Source: Candidatus Falkowiibacteriota bacterium
Lineage (GTDB): Bacteria > Patescibacteriota > Patescibacteriia > Patescibacteriales > UBA12465
Assembly (NCBI GenBank): GCA_026396875.1
Contig: JAPLVY010000007.1
Location: 17,490-81,489 of the forward strand
Length of the DNA stretch: 64,000 nucleotides
Direction: 5' to 3'
The first letter of the stretch is position 1, and every line of letters starts with the position of its first letter. The translations under genes and the position numbers were made by a program. Shown piece by piece: positions 19,204-28,160 of the stretch. Below the pieces are notes generated by a model. The model saw nothing but the letters and a program-made list of their open reading frames with translations, ran no database searches and was not told the DNA's origin.

Positions 19204-19977
19204 TTATTTCTTTACTTCTTTTAAATTCTTATAAAGGAGAACCGTGAAGACATAAAGGAATGGTGACACGATAAACATAATAATCGAGTCGATAATATTC
19301 CAGGAAGTAACAAACACGGAGTTTCCTTGAAATGCTGCGCCAGGTAAACCGACAATCAGACTGAAGAGGTACAAAGCAAAACCGAGGAAAACAAGGCGAC
19401 CAAAGGTGGCCCACCAATAACCTTTTACTAGCTCTTTGCTGGCTTTAATAGCGCTCATGCCTTTTTTCCCCTCAAAGATAAAAATAATGACGGCAAAGCT
19501 ATAGAAAACCGCAAAAATGATTCCAGGGATAATTAGTAAAATACTCCACAGAAGTACTAGCACTAAGACCAAAAGACTTAACAGGAAAAACGGGGTAAAC
19601 AGTCCCTTGCTCTCCTCCCAGGAAGATTTCACGGAAGAGAAACCGTTTTTAATTAAAAGGTAGGTAGCAGCTTTGGCTCTAGTACTATACCAGATGGCTA
19701 ATGCCAAAGTGGCCAAGGCAATAATAACAATTAAAACCTTAATGACGACTGAGAGCACCATGGAATCCTGGCCCTTCATTAAAAATAAAGTGGCCAAGCC
19801 AGCAATCAAGGCAACTCCGGCGAAAATTGCCAGAATAGCCAAGAGACCGTAGAGAGATATGGTTACTAAATTCTTAAAATTGCTCCAATACATTTTCCAA
19901 GAGTTTTCAAATAAATCGAAAACTGGAATTAATTTTTTCTTAGCCGCCTTGGCAACTAACTTTTTTTCTGTTTCCAT
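19204..19977 (-). CDS. Multi-pass integral membrane protein
   Basis: About six hydrophobic segments; FENSWKMYWSNFKNLVTISLYGL and SKELVKGYWWATFGRLVFLG. Confidence 0.7.
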   Translation of the reverse strand: METEKKLVAKAAKKKLIPVFDLFENSWKMYWSNFKNLVTISLYGLLAILAIFAGVALIAGLATLFLMKGQDSMVLSVVIKVLIVIIALATLALAIWYSTRAKAATYLLIKNGFSSVKSSWEESKGLFTPFFLLSLLVLVLVLLWSILLIIPGIIFAVFYSFAVIIFIFEGKKGMSAIKASKELVKGYWWATFGRLVFLGFALYLFSLIVGLPGAAFQGNSVFVTSWNIIDSIIMFIVSPFLYVFTVLLYKNLKEVKK

Positions 19978-20000
19978 AAATTTTTTTTTAATAATTTTTT

Positions 20001-21047
20001 CTATTTTTTTATTTTTATTTTTAAAATATTTTCAGCATAACTATTTAGGGGTATGGGCAGGCTGGCACCAAGAGCACAGAAGCTGGAAGCTGAAAGGTTG
20101 TCCAGCAAATCCCTAACCTCGCCTTTAAAATTCAAGAAGTTCTTTGGGTCGGCTTTGAATAGTTCCAGCAAGCGATAAGTTCCCTCTCGACAAGGAGTAC
20201 AATGGCCGCAAGTCTCGGCAACATAAAATTCTAGCCATTCTTTAACCAAGCGACGAGGATCAGTACCTGCCAAAACCACTTTAATTGATCCTGCCCCACC
20301 AACCGGGCGCTTGAGTTGCTTTTGGTTCAAGACTTCACCACTCATATCTCCGCCCACAACTACAAAAAAATCTCTTTTTGGTGTATTGCCAGTTTCCTCT
20401 AGGATTTCTGAGATGCTGGCACTTTCGGAATAGGCATAAACTCCTGGATTTTTAAGATCACCAGTAAGCGAATAGAATCTCTCTTGTTTAAACCTTCCCA
20501 AAACTAGCAGTCCAATATTATAGAAAGTTTCAAGATTATTAATTAAAGTTGGGCAACCAAATAAACCTTTTTCTGCCGGATATGGTGGCTTGAGGCGTGG
20601 CTCAGCCAAAGAAAATTCAATAACATTGAGCATAGCACTTTCTTCTCCACTGATATAGGAGTGGCCGTTTTTAAACTCATTTCGCCAGAGTTTTCGAACA
20701 ATCAAATTTTCTTTCTTCGCCAACTCTTGATCCAGGGAAGGCATGAATTCTTTACCGTAGTCAGCACTGGTAAAAAAATATATTTGAGAAATATTCTCTG
20801 GGCCAAAAAAGCTAATTGCCGCTCGTAAACCGGCAAAAAACTCAAGTAAATGATTATCTAAAATGTGAGCATCTTTAAAAACTCCCGGTTCACCTTCAGA
20901 ACAATTAACCACGATAATACCCTTTTTGCCACTCTTTTTTATGGAATCAAAAACACTTTGCCATTTTGAGGCAACAGGAAAGCTGGCGCCACCACGGCCG
21001 CAAAGGTTAGCTTTTTTGATTAAATTCAGAATTTTCTGATCAGGCAT
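20001..21047 (-). CDS. NuoF/HydB-like NADH-binding flavoprotein subunit
   Basis: GRGGASFPVASKW, EGEPGVFKD, SYISGEESAML, KPPYPAEKGLFGCPTLINNLET, ETCGHCTPCREG, SSFCALG. Confidence 0.93.
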   Translation of the reverse strand: MPDQKILNLIKKANLCGRGGASFPVASKWQSVFDSIKKSGKKGIIVVNCSEGEPGVFKDAHILDNHLLEFFAGLRAAISFFGPENISQIYFFTSADYGKEFMPSLDQELAKKENLIVRKLWRNEFKNGHSYISGEESAMLNVIEFSLAEPRLKPPYPAEKGLFGCPTLINNLETFYNIGLLVLGRFKQERFYSLTGDLKNPGVYAYSESASISEILEETGNTPKRDFFVVVGGDMSGEVLNQKQLKRPVGGAGSIKVVLAGTDPRRLVKEWLEFYVAETCGHCTPCREGTYRLLELFKADPKNFLNFKGEVRDLLDNLSASSFCALGASLPIPLNSYAENILKIKIKK

Positions 21048-21056
21048 GCAGGACTT

Positions 21057-22073
21057 TTATTTTAAATATTTTTTAAGCAGATAGGACAGTTCGACCAAAC
21101 GATGCGAATAACCCCATTCGTTGTCATACCAAGCAACCACCTTGAGCAGGTCGCCGCCGACAAGCATGGTCGACTTCAAGTCAACAATTGAGCTGTTGGC
21201 GTTACCGATAATGTCGGAGGAAACTAGTTCTTCGTTGGAGGCTTCGATAATTCCCTTCATTTTCCCCCTGGACGCAATAACAAAAGCTTTATTGACTGCT
21301 TCAACAGTGGTTTTTTTACCAAGAACAAAAACTGTATCACAAAGAGAACCGACAGGAGTTGGAACTCGTACCGCCAAACCATCAAAACTATTTTTCAAGG
21401 AAGGAATAGTTTCAGTTACCGCAGTAGCCGCGCCAGTAGTGGTCGGCACAATATTCATCGCTGCCGCTCGTGCTCGACGCAAATCTTTGTGTGGTCCGTC
21501 AACCAAATTTTGATCAGCGGTATAGGAATGAATAGTAGTCATTAAAGCTTTTTTGATGCCGAAATGACTCTTAATAACCGAGGTAACGGGGGCTAGACAA
21601 TTAGTGGTACAGGAAGCACAAGAAACCACGTTGTCAGTCTTGGAGATTTTATCTTCATTTACTCCGATTACAATAGTTTTCACTTTGCCCTTTGCGGGAG
21701 CACTAATAATCACCTTCTGTGCGCCGGCATCGAGATGAGCCTGAACTTCTTCAGCGCTACGAAACTTCCCGGTACACTCGAGAACAATGTCAACTTTTAA
21801 TTTTTTCCAAGGCAACAAATTAGGATCTTTCTGAGAAAAAACTGGATATTTTTGATTATCGACCACCAGGGAATCTTTGGTGCTGCTAATTTTTCTTTGA
21901 TAACGACCGTAGCAAGTATCATATTCCAGAAGATGCGCGAGAGTGGCCGTATCAGTTAAGTCGTTAACTGCTACGATATTCAATTTTGGGTGTTCATCCA
22001 AAATAATCTTAAAGGCCGCCCGACCAATGCGACCGAAGCCGTTAATTGCAATATTAATCTTGCGATTGAACAT
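21057..22073 (-). CDS. gap: Glyceraldehyde-3-phosphate dehydrogenase, type I
   Basis: AINGFGRIGRAAFK, SCASCTTNCLAP, ATAVTETIPSL, WYDNEWGYS. Confidence 0.97.
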   Translation of the reverse strand: MFNRKINIAINGFGRIGRAAFKIILDEHPKLNIVAVNDLTDTATLAHLLEYDTCYGRYQRKISSTKDSLVVDNQKYPVFSQKDPNLLPWKKLKVDIVLECTGKFRSAEEVQAHLDAGAQKVIISAPAKGKVKTIVIGVNEDKISKTDNVVSCASCTTNCLAPVTSVIKSHFGIKKALMTTIHSYTADQNLVDGPHKDLRRARAAAMNIVPTTTGAATAVTETIPSLKNSFDGLAVRVPTPVGSLCDTVFVLGKKTTVEAVNKAFVIASRGKMKGIIEASNEELVSSDIIGNANSSIVDLKSTMLVGGDLLKVVAWYDNEWGYSHRLVELSYLLKKYLK

Positions 22074-22202
22074 ATAAAAATTGTTTAAATAAATTTTATT
22101 AGTTAATTAAATTATAGCATAAGCGTCAAAAAAAATAAAAAAAGAGTATTACTTGCCATGCAATGACAAGTAACACTCTTTAAACCTTGGTGGCGCCCTT
22201 GA

Positions 22203-22442
22203 TTATCCAAAGAAACTAAGAGCCTGAAACATCTCCGAAAAAGAATCTAGGGCCTCTTCTCTCCTTTTTAATAGAATAGAGAAAGAGATAATGGCAAGAA
22301 GGGAAAAAATTCCCAAAGCAATCGGCCAACCTTCCTCTGAAGGCACGTTGATTTTCACAAGCGAGCCAACAAGTCCGATAATCACATAGATGAAAGCAAA
22401 AATTAGCACATCTATGTCAAGTGAATTGATAATTTTCTTCAT
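22203..22442 (-). CDS. Small hypothetical membrane protein
   Basis: 79 aa with two hydrophobic segments. Confidence 0.45.
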   Translation of the reverse strand: MKKIINSLDIDVLIFAFIYVIIGLVGSLVKINVPSEEGWPIALGIFSLLAIISFSILLKRREEALDSFSEMFQALSFFG

Positions 22443-22560
22443 GGATTAAAATTTTAATGATCAACCTAATAATATCACGATATTAGACAATTGTCAATAA
22501 TAGGGACATATAAAAACACCCGCGATTAGCGAGTGTTTTTTATATTTATTCAAATATTCC

Positions 22561-23367
22561 CTATTTCTTCTTGTTTTTTCGGTTTAAATCAACCTCCATC
22601 ACTGCGTCTCTTTCCCCGCTCTTTTCGGCTGGGAAACGAACATCGACTGATTGTTTTAAGACGTGATGACCAACAACAATCCCTCGACGACCGTCAACGT
22701 TAACCTTTGCGCCATAAGCTGGCATCTTGCCGCGAAGCTCTTTATAGCCTTCGTATTCGTAGGCCAGGCAACACATTAGGCGTCCGCACATCCCGGAAAT
22801 ACGATCACTGCCTCGATGAACAACCTGCTGAACCTCTGCCATCTCCGAGGTAACGGAAGAAAATTCCTTTACCGAACCACGACAACATAACTTTTTACCA
22901 CAACCGCCGCAATCGCCAGTGAGGCGCGCTTCATCGCGAGCGCCAATCTGAGTTAGACGAATATTGGCATTGAAGTGAGCGGTCAGTTCTTTTACCAATT
23001 CACGAAAATCAACTCGACCATCAGCAATAAAAGCAAAGTTAAGGCGGTTACCCTCAAAGGAGAAGTGCACGTCCACGAGCTTCATATCAAGATTTTGACG
23101 ATTGGCAATCTCCCGACAAACCTCCAGGGACTCACGCTTCTTCTCTTCGCTAGGCAGACGATTTAATTCTGATTTCTCGGCACGGCGGATAATCTCTTTG
23201 AGTTCTTCGCCCTTACCAGTTTCTTTGACAAAGCCGACAATCTTGCCGATTTCCCGCCCCAGTTCGGTGGCAACCAAAACCTGATCACCAACCTTAAAAG
23301 AATCTTCTTCGGTAGAAAAATTATAAATTTTGTCCCAGGAAACGAATTGAACTTCGGCAATTCTCAT
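22561..23367 (-). CDS. PSP1 domain protein (RicT-like)
   Basis: LTGDCGGCGKKLCCRGSVKEF, ISGMCGRLMCCLAYEYEGY. Confidence 0.92.
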   Translation of the reverse strand: MRIAEVQFVSWDKIYNFSTEEDSFKVGDQVLVATELGREIGKIVGFVKETGKGEELKEIIRRAEKSELNRLPSEEKKRESLEVCREIANRQNLDMKLVDVHFSFEGNRLNFAFIADGRVDFRELVKELTAHFNANIRLTQIGARDEARLTGDCGGCGKKLCCRGSVKEFSSVTSEMAEVQQVVHRGSDRISGMCGRLMCCLAYEYEGYKELRGKMPAYGAKVNVDGRRGIVVGHHVLKQSVDVRFPAEKSGERDAVMEVDLNRKNKKK

Positions 23368-23369
23368 AC

Positions 23370-24164
23370 TTAAAGGCTGAAACGGACAAAGGCAGACACC
23401 GTAGCGCCACCAAGAATATCCTTCACCTTTTTCTTGTCGTCTTTAATAAACTCTTGTTCCATCAAACAAACTTCGGAATAATATTTGGCCATCTTACCTT
23501 CTAGAATTTTTTCCACCATTGCTTCTGGCTTGCCTTCTTTAATCAACTGTTCGCGGTAAATATCTTTTTCCTTATCCATTTCGTCAGTAGAAACTTCGGC
23601 GGGTACTAAATATTTTGGGTTAGCAGCGGCAACTTGCATAGCAACATCAACTGCCTCTTCATTTTTGCCAGAAGCATCGATAGCAACCAAAACACCAATA
23701 CGACCACCGAGATGAGAGTAAGCAGCAACTGTACCGCCATTTAATACGGCCAAGCGTTTAACTGCTAATTTTTCGCCAATCACACCACTGAGGGTATCGA
23801 GAGTATCTTTTACACTCAGACCATTCATATCCAAAGCTAATAGGGCTTCGACACTGGCCGGCTTGGCAGTCTTTACTAATTCTAAAGCGCCAGCAACAAA
23901 TTCTTGGAATTTATCACTGCGAGCCACAAAATCAGTCTCCGAATCAACCTCAATAGCATAACCTTCAGTTGCATCAGCGTTTACAGCCACAGAAACAATG
24001 CCTTCGCTTGTTTCGCGGTCAGCTCTCTTGGCAGACTTGGCAATACCTTTTTTGCGCAAAATTTCAACGGCTGCGTTCAGGTCACCACCAGCCTCATCAA
24101 GAGCTTTTTTGCAGTCGACCATGCCAGCGCCGGTCATTTCGCGTAACTGTTTTAACAATTCCAT
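23370..24164 (-). CDS. tsf: Elongation factor Ts
   Basis: LREMTGAGMVDCKKALDEAGGDLNAAVEILRKKG, SETDFVARSDKF. Confidence 0.97.
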   Translation of the reverse strand: MELLKQLREMTGAGMVDCKKALDEAGGDLNAAVEILRKKGIAKSAKRADRETSEGIVSVAVNADATEGYAIEVDSETDFVARSDKFQEFVAGALELVKTAKPASVEALLALDMNGLSVKDTLDTLSGVIGEKLAVKRLAVLNGGTVAAYSHLGGRIGVLVAIDASGKNEEAVDVAMQVAAANPKYLVPAEVSTDEMDKEKDIYREQLIKEGKPEAMVEKILEGKMAKYYSEVCLMEQEFIKDDKKKVKDILGGATVSAFVRFSL

Positions 24165-24197
24165 ATAATTAGGAAATTAAAAGAAGATTAATAATTT

Positions 24198-24881
24198 TTA
24201 TTTACGAGCGTCAAGGATAGCTTCTTTGACGGTTTCTAAAATCAATTTAATTGTTTTAGTGGAGTCGTCGTTGGCAGGAATTGGATAGTTAACCAATTCT
24301 GGATTAACGTTAGTGTCGCAGACAGCAATAATCGGGATGTTCTTTTTGATTGCTTCGGCAACTGCAGTTTCTTCTTCCTTGATATCCCAAATGAACAAAG
24401 CATCAGGGAGTTTATTGAGATTAACCAAACCGGAAACGCGAGCTTCTAATTTTTTGATTTCGCGATCAAAGTCCAATTGTTCTTTTTTTGTATATTTTTC
24501 TAATTTTCCAGCCTTCTTTTTTTCAATCAAATCAACATATTTTTTAACGGATTTTTTGACAACCACAAAGTTGGTCAGATAACCGCCTAGCCACTTACCA
24601 ACGATATATGGCATAGAAGCGACTTCCGCCATTTTCTTCATTGGTTCTTTGACTTGGTTCTTAGTGCCAACAAAAAGCACACTCTTTTCCTCTTTGACAA
24701 GGGTCTGGATAAATTCCAAGGCTTCCTTCAGTTTTTCTTGACTCTTGGAGAGGTCAATAATATAAATTCCGTTTTTTTCACCAAAAATGAATTGCTTCAT
24801 TTTTGGGTGCCAACGATTTGTACGATGACCGAAGTGCATACCGGCTTTCAGCATGTCTTCCATTTTTGGAATCTTTACCAT
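24198..24881 (-). CDS. rpsB: 30S ribosomal protein S2
   Basis: MLKAGMHFGHRTNRWHPKMKQFIFGEKNGIYIIDL, FVGTKNQV. Confidence 0.97.
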   Translation of the reverse strand: MVKIPKMEDMLKAGMHFGHRTNRWHPKMKQFIFGEKNGIYIIDLSKSQEKLKEALEFIQTLVKEEKSVLFVGTKNQVKEPMKKMAEVASMPYIVGKWLGGYLTNFVVVKKSVKKYVDLIEKKKAGKLEKYTKKEQLDFDREIKKLEARVSGLVNLNKLPDALFIWDIKEEETAVAEAIKKNIPIIAVCDTNVNPELVNYPIPANDDSTKTIKLILETVKEAILDARK

Positions 24882-25038
24882 AATTTTTTCTTTTTACCCT
24901 GGCGCCTTTTGGCGCTCAAGCTTCTGCCTCCTTACCGACACAAAAAATGGCCGGCAAGAAAATTTTGAGGCATGATAATTAATTAAATATTAGCTTAAAA
25001 TATTAAAAGGCTTAGCATTAACTAGGCTCTTTTCTTAT

Positions 25039-25067
25039 ATAATACGGGAAAAATTGGCTGATGTCAA
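25039..25067 (-). promoter_or_regulatory. Sigma70-type promoter of rpsB-tsf-PSP1 with overlapping inverted repeat
   Basis: TTGACA - 17 nt - TATTAT on minus strand; -35 lies inside ATGTCAA...TTGACAT. Confidence 0.75.
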
Positions 25068-25112
25068 CATTGATATTGACATAAATTACTAGTAAGAGGC
25101 TAGTTTATAAAA

Positions 25113-25143
25113 CAAAACCCCGCAGAAGATGCGGGGCTTTTTA
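25113..25143. terminator. Terminator hairpin
   Basis: AAAACCCCGCAGAAGATGCGGGGCTTTTT. Confidence 0.75.
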
Positions 25144-25159
25144 TTTATCCAAATACTGC

Positions 25160-25775
25160 CTACTGCTTAGCAGAAAAATTGAGGCTCGAAACCAATTTGT
25201 CTATCAACTCCAGGCCCTCCTTATCGCTTTCCGGATAATTGCCTCGATAAAGATTGTCAATAAGCTTGTCGTCCTGCTTCAGGTACTCCCCAGAGAAACG
25301 ATAGACGACCGCGCTATAATGATTGGCGAAAGGAAAAACAATTCTCTTTTCCATGACATTAGCGCCAGCTCCTTCACAATTAGCGATACAGGGGCCAAAA
25401 TAATATTCAACAAACCCCTTAACACCATCAACCTCAATCGGATGAGCAACTGGTTTGTTTTCTGAAATGTTCACAAAATCTTTTGGCAAAGCATACCGCT
25501 CTTGCTGAGTTCCGATGGAAAAATTGTAGGTGGAATATTCAAAAAAACCCCTACCCCAACCTGGGCCAGCTAGATTAGCAAAACTAATTACTATTTTCAG
25601 TTTTCGTGAGGCCGTCTAGTTGGTTTTTCGTCAATACTCTCCCAGAGTGACAATAAGCATCGTTTATGGCGGCTTGATCTATTGGCTTTTCTTCAACCGA
25701 AGCTGGCGGACTAGACTTTACACCGCAACCAGTCAGCGCGAGACCCAACAGTGAAACTAATAATATTTTTTTCAT
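25160..25775 (-). pseudogene. Hypothetical lipoprotein gene, apparently frameshifted near 25590-25617
   Basis: ORF 25584-25775 has lipobox LALTGCG and ends ..GLTKTENSN*; the frame of ORF 25160-25489 stays open upstream (ASRKLKIVISFANLAGPGWGRGFFEYSTYNFSIGTQQERYA...) with no ATG. Confidence 0.5.
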
Positions 25776-25800
25776 AAATTAAGGCTTAGTTGATAAAAAA

Positions 25801-26472
25801 TTAATCTTTAAGAGTAACGAACAGATCCTCTTGTGGTGCCTCTTTGAGATGATCAACACTATTAATAAAATTTATTTTTACAACACCATCTTTATCAATT
25901 ACTAATTTACTGATAGATGACTGAAAGACCTCTAGCGACAAAAAACCAATAATATCAGCGTCTAAAATCCCCGTCAGAACCGCTTTAATTAGATTGCCGT
26001 GAGAAAAAACGGCTACCGTCTTTCCTCTGTTCTTTTTAAAAATATCGGTTAACGCCAAGCGAGCGGTTATTTGGATTTCGTCTAACTGCTTATCCATCTT
26101 CTGATAACCCTTCAAATGTTTGTGGCGATTTTTTTCAGCAATGTGAAAAAATTTTACTCGATGCCATTCCAACCAATCAATTTCGTTAAAACGGGCATCA
26201 ACAATAATTCTCTTTCCCAACTGTTTGGCAAATAAAGCGGCAGTTTCTTTGGATCTTTTTAACTCGCTAGAATATACTCGGTCAATCTCTAAGGTTAAGA
26301 GTTTCTTGGTTAAGGATTTTCGCTGCTTTAGCCCCGCAACAGAAAGAGGCATATTCTCTGAACCGACAAGTCCCTCCAAGCTGTAATCTGGATTACAGTG
26401 GCGAATTAGATAGATTGTTGTATAGGGCTGCCTTTCCTTTGGGGTCAGTTGAGATTTGAACTGAAAGATCAT
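25801..26472 (-). CDS. Histidine phosphatase family protein
   Basis: IYLIRHCNPDY, VYSSELKRSKETAALFA, VAVFSHGNLIKAVL. Confidence 0.9.
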   Translation of the reverse strand: MIFQFKSQLTPKERQPYTTIYLIRHCNPDYSLEGLVGSENMPLSVAGLKQRKSLTKKLLTLEIDRVYSSELKRSKETAALFAKQLGKRIIVDARFNEIDWLEWHRVKFFHIAEKNRHKHLKGYQKMDKQLDEIQITARLALTDIFKKNRGKTVAVFSHGNLIKAVLTGILDADIIGFLSLEVFQSSISKLVIDKDGVVKINFINSVDHLKEAPQEDLFVTLKD

Positions 26473-26474
26473 AA

Positions 26475-27098
26475 TTAACTTCTAAAATTATTAAGAGCAA
26501 AATCCCAGTTTAGTAAATTATCAATCAAAGCAAGCGCGAAATCGGCGCGACGATTCTGATAATCAAGATAGTAGGCGTGCTCCCAAACATCAATTACTAG
26601 AAGCGGCTTAACGCCATGCAAAAAAGCGGAGTCAGCATTGGCGGTTTTTAAGAAAGCTAATTTTTCACCGTCCTTAACCAACCACGCCCAACCGCTACCA
26701 AACTGCGTTAGGGCACAATTTTTAAATTCTTCGCGAAAATTATCCCAACCACCGAAAGAAGCGTTAACTAGAGACGAAAAGTCTTCTGAGATTTCTTTTT
26801 TTTCATTTACCGCCCGCAGACTAGACCAAAAGAAGTCGTGGTTATAAATCTGAGCCGCATTATTAAAAACCGATGATTGCTCTGGCTGGCCAGCAGTTTT
26901 TTTAATTATTTCTAGAACAGAAAGGTTCTCCAGGTCGGTTCCGGCTATTAATTTATTGAGATTATCGACATAAGTTTGGTGATGCTTACCGTAATGAAAT
27001 TCCAAAGTTTTTTCGGAAATAAAAGGTTCCAGAGCGGGTTTCTCGAATGGTAAGTTGCTTAAATTAAACATATATTTATGATTATAAAAATTTATCAA
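26475..27098 (-). CDS. Superoxide dismutase (Fe/Mn)
   Basis: LEFHYGKHHQTYVDNLNKLI, IYNHDFFWSSL, DVWEHAYYLDYQNRRADF. Confidence 0.95.
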   Translation of the reverse strand: MINFYNHKYMFNLSNLPFEKPALEPFISEKTLEFHYGKHHQTYVDNLNKLIAGTDLENLSVLEIIKKTAGQPEQSSVFNNAAQIYNHDFFWSSLRAVNEKKEISEDFSSLVNASFGGWDNFREEFKNCALTQFGSGWAWLVKDGEKLAFLKTANADSAFLHGVKPLLVIDVWEHAYYLDYQNRRADFALALIDNLLNWDFALNNFRS

Positions 27099-27113
27099 TC
27101 GTTCATTAATATT

Positions 27114-28124
27114 TTAGCGCTTTTTTCGTTTTCCCGCCAATTGCCCGCAAGCAGCATCAATCTCTTGTCCTAAGCTACGCCTGGCAGTTACTGACAAGCC
27201 AGCCCTCTCGAGGAGATCTTTAAATCTAGCGGTCCTAGCGGGCGTACTTGGCTGAAAACGTCCAGTTGGGTTGTAAGGGATCAAATTCGTTAGATACAAT
27301 GGTTTATTTAACAACTTGGCAAGCATGATTGCATCTTCATCGCGATCATTCACTTCTTTGATTAATAGATATTCAAACATTACCCTTCTGCCAGTCTTAG
27401 CAATATAGTTATCTACTGCCTCTAGAAGTTTTTTTAAGGGCGTCTTCCCGGCAAGGGGCATAATATTTGAACGCAAGGCATCGCTTGGCGCATGAAGAGA
27501 GATAGCGAGATTGACCTGTAATTTTTCACCAGCCAAACGTTTGATGCCGTTTAATACACCAGAGGTAGAAATGGATATTCGGCGAGCACCGAAATTAAAG
27601 TTCTCTGGATCATTTAAAATTTTTATTGCCTTCATTACTTCTTCGTAGTTCAAGAAAGGTTCTCCTTGACCCATAAAAACTGCATTATCGATGCGACCGT
27701 AGTTTTCCTTCTTCAAGTAGCGAGCCCAAAATAAAAACTGTTCCACGATCTCTTCGGCGCGCAAATTGCGCGTAAACCCGTTCATGCCAGTAGCACAAAA
27801 AACGCAAGCCAAAGGACAGCCAACCTGTGAAGAAAGGCAAACTGCAAAGCGACCGTCGGCCTGAGGGATTAATACTGTTTCTATCTGCTCGCCGTCATTT
27901 AGGGTAATCAACGCCTTGGCAACACCTTTCTTTCCGGAGCCACCGGTAACTTCTGCCTTGATCTCCAGGGGGCACTCGGAATTCAATTTTTCCCTCAGAG
28001 CGATAGGAAAAGTGGTGGCCTGAGACCAGTCGTCAATTAAATCAACAAAAACCGCTTTTTCCGCCTGGGTATGCCGAAACTTCTTTTCTTCCTTTAAGGC
28101 TCCATGCAATAATGAAATGTCCAT
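27114..28124 (-). CDS. rlmN: 23S rRNA (A2503-C2)/tRNA (A37) methyltransferase RlmN-type radical SAM
   Basis: CPLACVFCATGMNGFTRNL, FMGQGEPFLNYEEV, ISTSGV, YNPTGRFQPS. Confidence 0.95.
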   Translation of the reverse strand: MDISLLHGALKEEKKFRHTQAEKAVFVDLIDDWSQATTFPIALREKLNSECPLEIKAEVTGGSGKKGVAKALITLNDGEQIETVLIPQADGRFAVCLSSQVGCPLACVFCATGMNGFTRNLRAEEIVEQFLFWARYLKKENYGRIDNAVFMGQGEPFLNYEEVMKAIKILNDPENFNFGARRISISTSGVLNGIKRLAGEKLQVNLAISLHAPSDALRSNIMPLAGKTPLKKLLEAVDNYIAKTGRRVMFEYLLIKEVNDRDEDAIMLAKLLNKPLYLTNLIPYNPTGRFQPSTPARTARFKDLLERAGLSVTARRSLGQEIDAACGQLAGKRKKR

Positions 28125-28160
28125 ATTTTTATTAAAAGCCCGTGAAAACGGGCTAGAATA

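Noticed and set aside
22140-22187. AAAGAGTATTACTTG...CAAGTAACACTCTTT hairpin as a novel RNA
   Set aside because: Its position after the 3' end-free gap between minus-strand genes and its simple stem fit an ordinary terminator-like hairpin.
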